6,772 bases of DNA from Desulfobacula sp. (GTDB taxonomy: Bacteria; Desulfobacterota; Desulfobacteria; Desulfobacterales; Desulfobacteraceae), in assembly GCA_018702715.1 (NCBI GenBank), contig JABIYQ010000324.1, positions 1 through 6,772 of the forward strand. The letters run 5' to 3'. The notes below the pieces were generated by a model. It worked only from the letters and a program-made list of their open reading frames with translations, searched no databases and was not told the origin of the DNA. Shown here piece by piece: positions 6,105 to 6,772 of the stretch. The position numbers were made by a program, and so were the translations under genes. Numbering within the stretch: the stretch's first letter is position 1; each line of letters begins with the position of its first letter.

Positions 6105-6608
6105 AATCGGATCTATATATTTTTTTAAAGCTTTTCTTGTTGTGTCAAAGGCGAGTTGATCCCAGGGTATTTTATTTTTTTTAAATTCATCAATTGACAT
6201 TGATTCATGACAAGGCTGGATGGTTCCTCCTGTTATTTCGCTATGGTATACGATTATTATATTTGCTTCTCCTGGATAGGAATAGGTGCCAAGCAGGCTG
6301 TTAATTTTTGTGACCAATCCTGTTTCTTCAAAAAATTCACGTTTGGCAGCATCTTCAAGGGTTTCCCCCCTGTCCACAAATCCTCCCGGTAGAACCCAAT
6401 GACCTTTTTTGGGCTCTTTGTTTCGCCTTTGAAGGACGATTCCATTAATGGTTTCTGCTATGGTGCAGGCAACAAGCTTTGGATCAAGATAAAAAATAAA
6501 TTCGCAAGATTTGCATACAAGTCTTTCTGGCTCATGATGTATAAGCCTTTTTTTAACAAAATCCCCTTTGCACAAAGGGCAAAATTTATATATGCTTTTT
6601 TTGTTCAT
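6084..6608 (-). CDS. NUDIX hydrolase with N-terminal zinc ribbon
   Basis: A 174-residue pyrophosphohydrolase that should cleave a nucleoside diphosphate linked to another moiety (X) in a metal-dependent way. The N-terminal zinc ribbon (Nudix_N_2-like) has C10-x2-C13 and C32-x2-C35, followed by YLDPKLVA (40-47). The NUDIX box is complete: G76-x5-E82-x7-R90-E91-F-F-E94-E95-T-G97-L98, preceded by WVLPGG (71-76). This architecture is common among ADP-ribose pyrophosphatase-like and NADH pyrophosphatase-like NUDIX proteins of unproven substrate, so no substrate is claimed. The start at 6608 fits the zinc ribbon beginning near residue 8, but no ribosome binding site is visible upstream. The 3' end overlaps that of rsmG on the opposite strand (6084-6104), with no terminator between them. 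Confidence 0.92.
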   Translation of the reverse strand: MNKKSIYKFCPLCKGDFVKKRLIHHEPERLVCKSCEFIFYLDPKLVACTIAETINGIVLQRRNKEPKKGHWVLPGGFVDRGETLEDAAKREFFEETGLVTKINSLLGTYSYPGEANIIIVYHSEITGGTIQPCHESMSIDEFKKNKIPWDQLAFDTTRKALKKYIDPILTPSEK

Positions 6609-6772
6609 AATAGTTTATGTAACCAAGTATTTATCTATTTGTTTAACTCAACTTAAACTGCCAAGTTTTCCGGCGTCATGCAATTTAAATTTGAATGGTA
6701 TATGATCTTAAGGACCGCAAAGTTTATAACTTGAACGAAATTGCTTGTTTTTTGGCCCATCTACCTTGTTGC
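6609..6772. other. Right-edge sequence with no supported gene
   Basis: This holds the upstream region of the NUDIX gene. On the plus strand an ATG at 6695 opens a frame of 26 codons that runs off the window (begins MVYDLKDRKVYNLNEIA), without a ribosome binding site. On the minus strand a frame ending at 6648 reads a protein-like tail (KFKLHDAGKLGSLS) but is interrupted by an in-frame TAA at 6710-6708. Either could be the edge or relic of a neighbouring gene; the sequence available is too short to decide. Confidence 0.25.

Noticed and set aside
6207..6656. Open frames on both strands overlapping the NUDIX gene
   Set aside because: The NUDIX box and zinc ribbon establish the minus-strand frame; the others are shadows.

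Overview
This is an AT-rich bacterial window with six well-supported protein genes, a few regulatory signals and two gene-poor stretches that look like decayed sequence. The best clue to the host is the elongation factor G. Its P-loop reads AHIDSGKTT and its switch region GVGAVMDSMELER-ERGITI, which is the mitochondrial-EFG1-like type (spdEFG1) of spirochaetes, planctomycetes and delta-proteobacteria. With the AT bias and the general flavour of the proteins, I infer a Desulfobacterota (delta-proteobacterial, Desulfobacterales-like) genome. No rRNA or marker in the window proves this.

Layout from left to right. At 21-371 (+) is a small cysteine-cluster protein of the YkgJ type. A 585-base gap follows, holding a long interrupted inverted repeat (626-749) behind a possible promoter and a charged open stretch on the minus strand. 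At 957-1889 (+) is a serine hydrolase of the monoacylglycerol lipase/lysophospholipase type with a complete catalytic triad. From about 1886 to 2383 lie two apparently broken small genes on opposite strands. One is on the minus strand with a good promoter, ribosome binding site and start. The other is on the plus strand, split by a run of six G. The stretch ends in a strong bidirectional terminator at 2358-2403.

The middle of the window is a minus-strand transcription unit: the EF-G gene (5237 to 3153) followed 26 bases later by a RecA-like P-loop ATPase of unknown function (3126 to 2431), closed by the terminator. A near-consensus promoter (TTGACA, 17 bases, TATTAT) at 5388-5416 starts this unit and gives an mRNA leader of roughly 140 nt.

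Diverging from it is rsmG (5427-6104, +), the 16S rRNA m7G methyltransferase. Its 3' end overlaps by 21 bases the convergent minus-strand NUDIX hydrolase with an N-terminal zinc ribbon (6084-6608). The last 164 bases hold no gene I can support.

The theme of the centre is translation: a translocase-type GTPase and an rRNA modification enzyme share one divergent intergenic region. The ATPase is the least explained member. I do not see an obvious new defence or mobile system. The items most worth pursuing are the EF-G/ATPase pair, the long hairpin and the two broken small genes.
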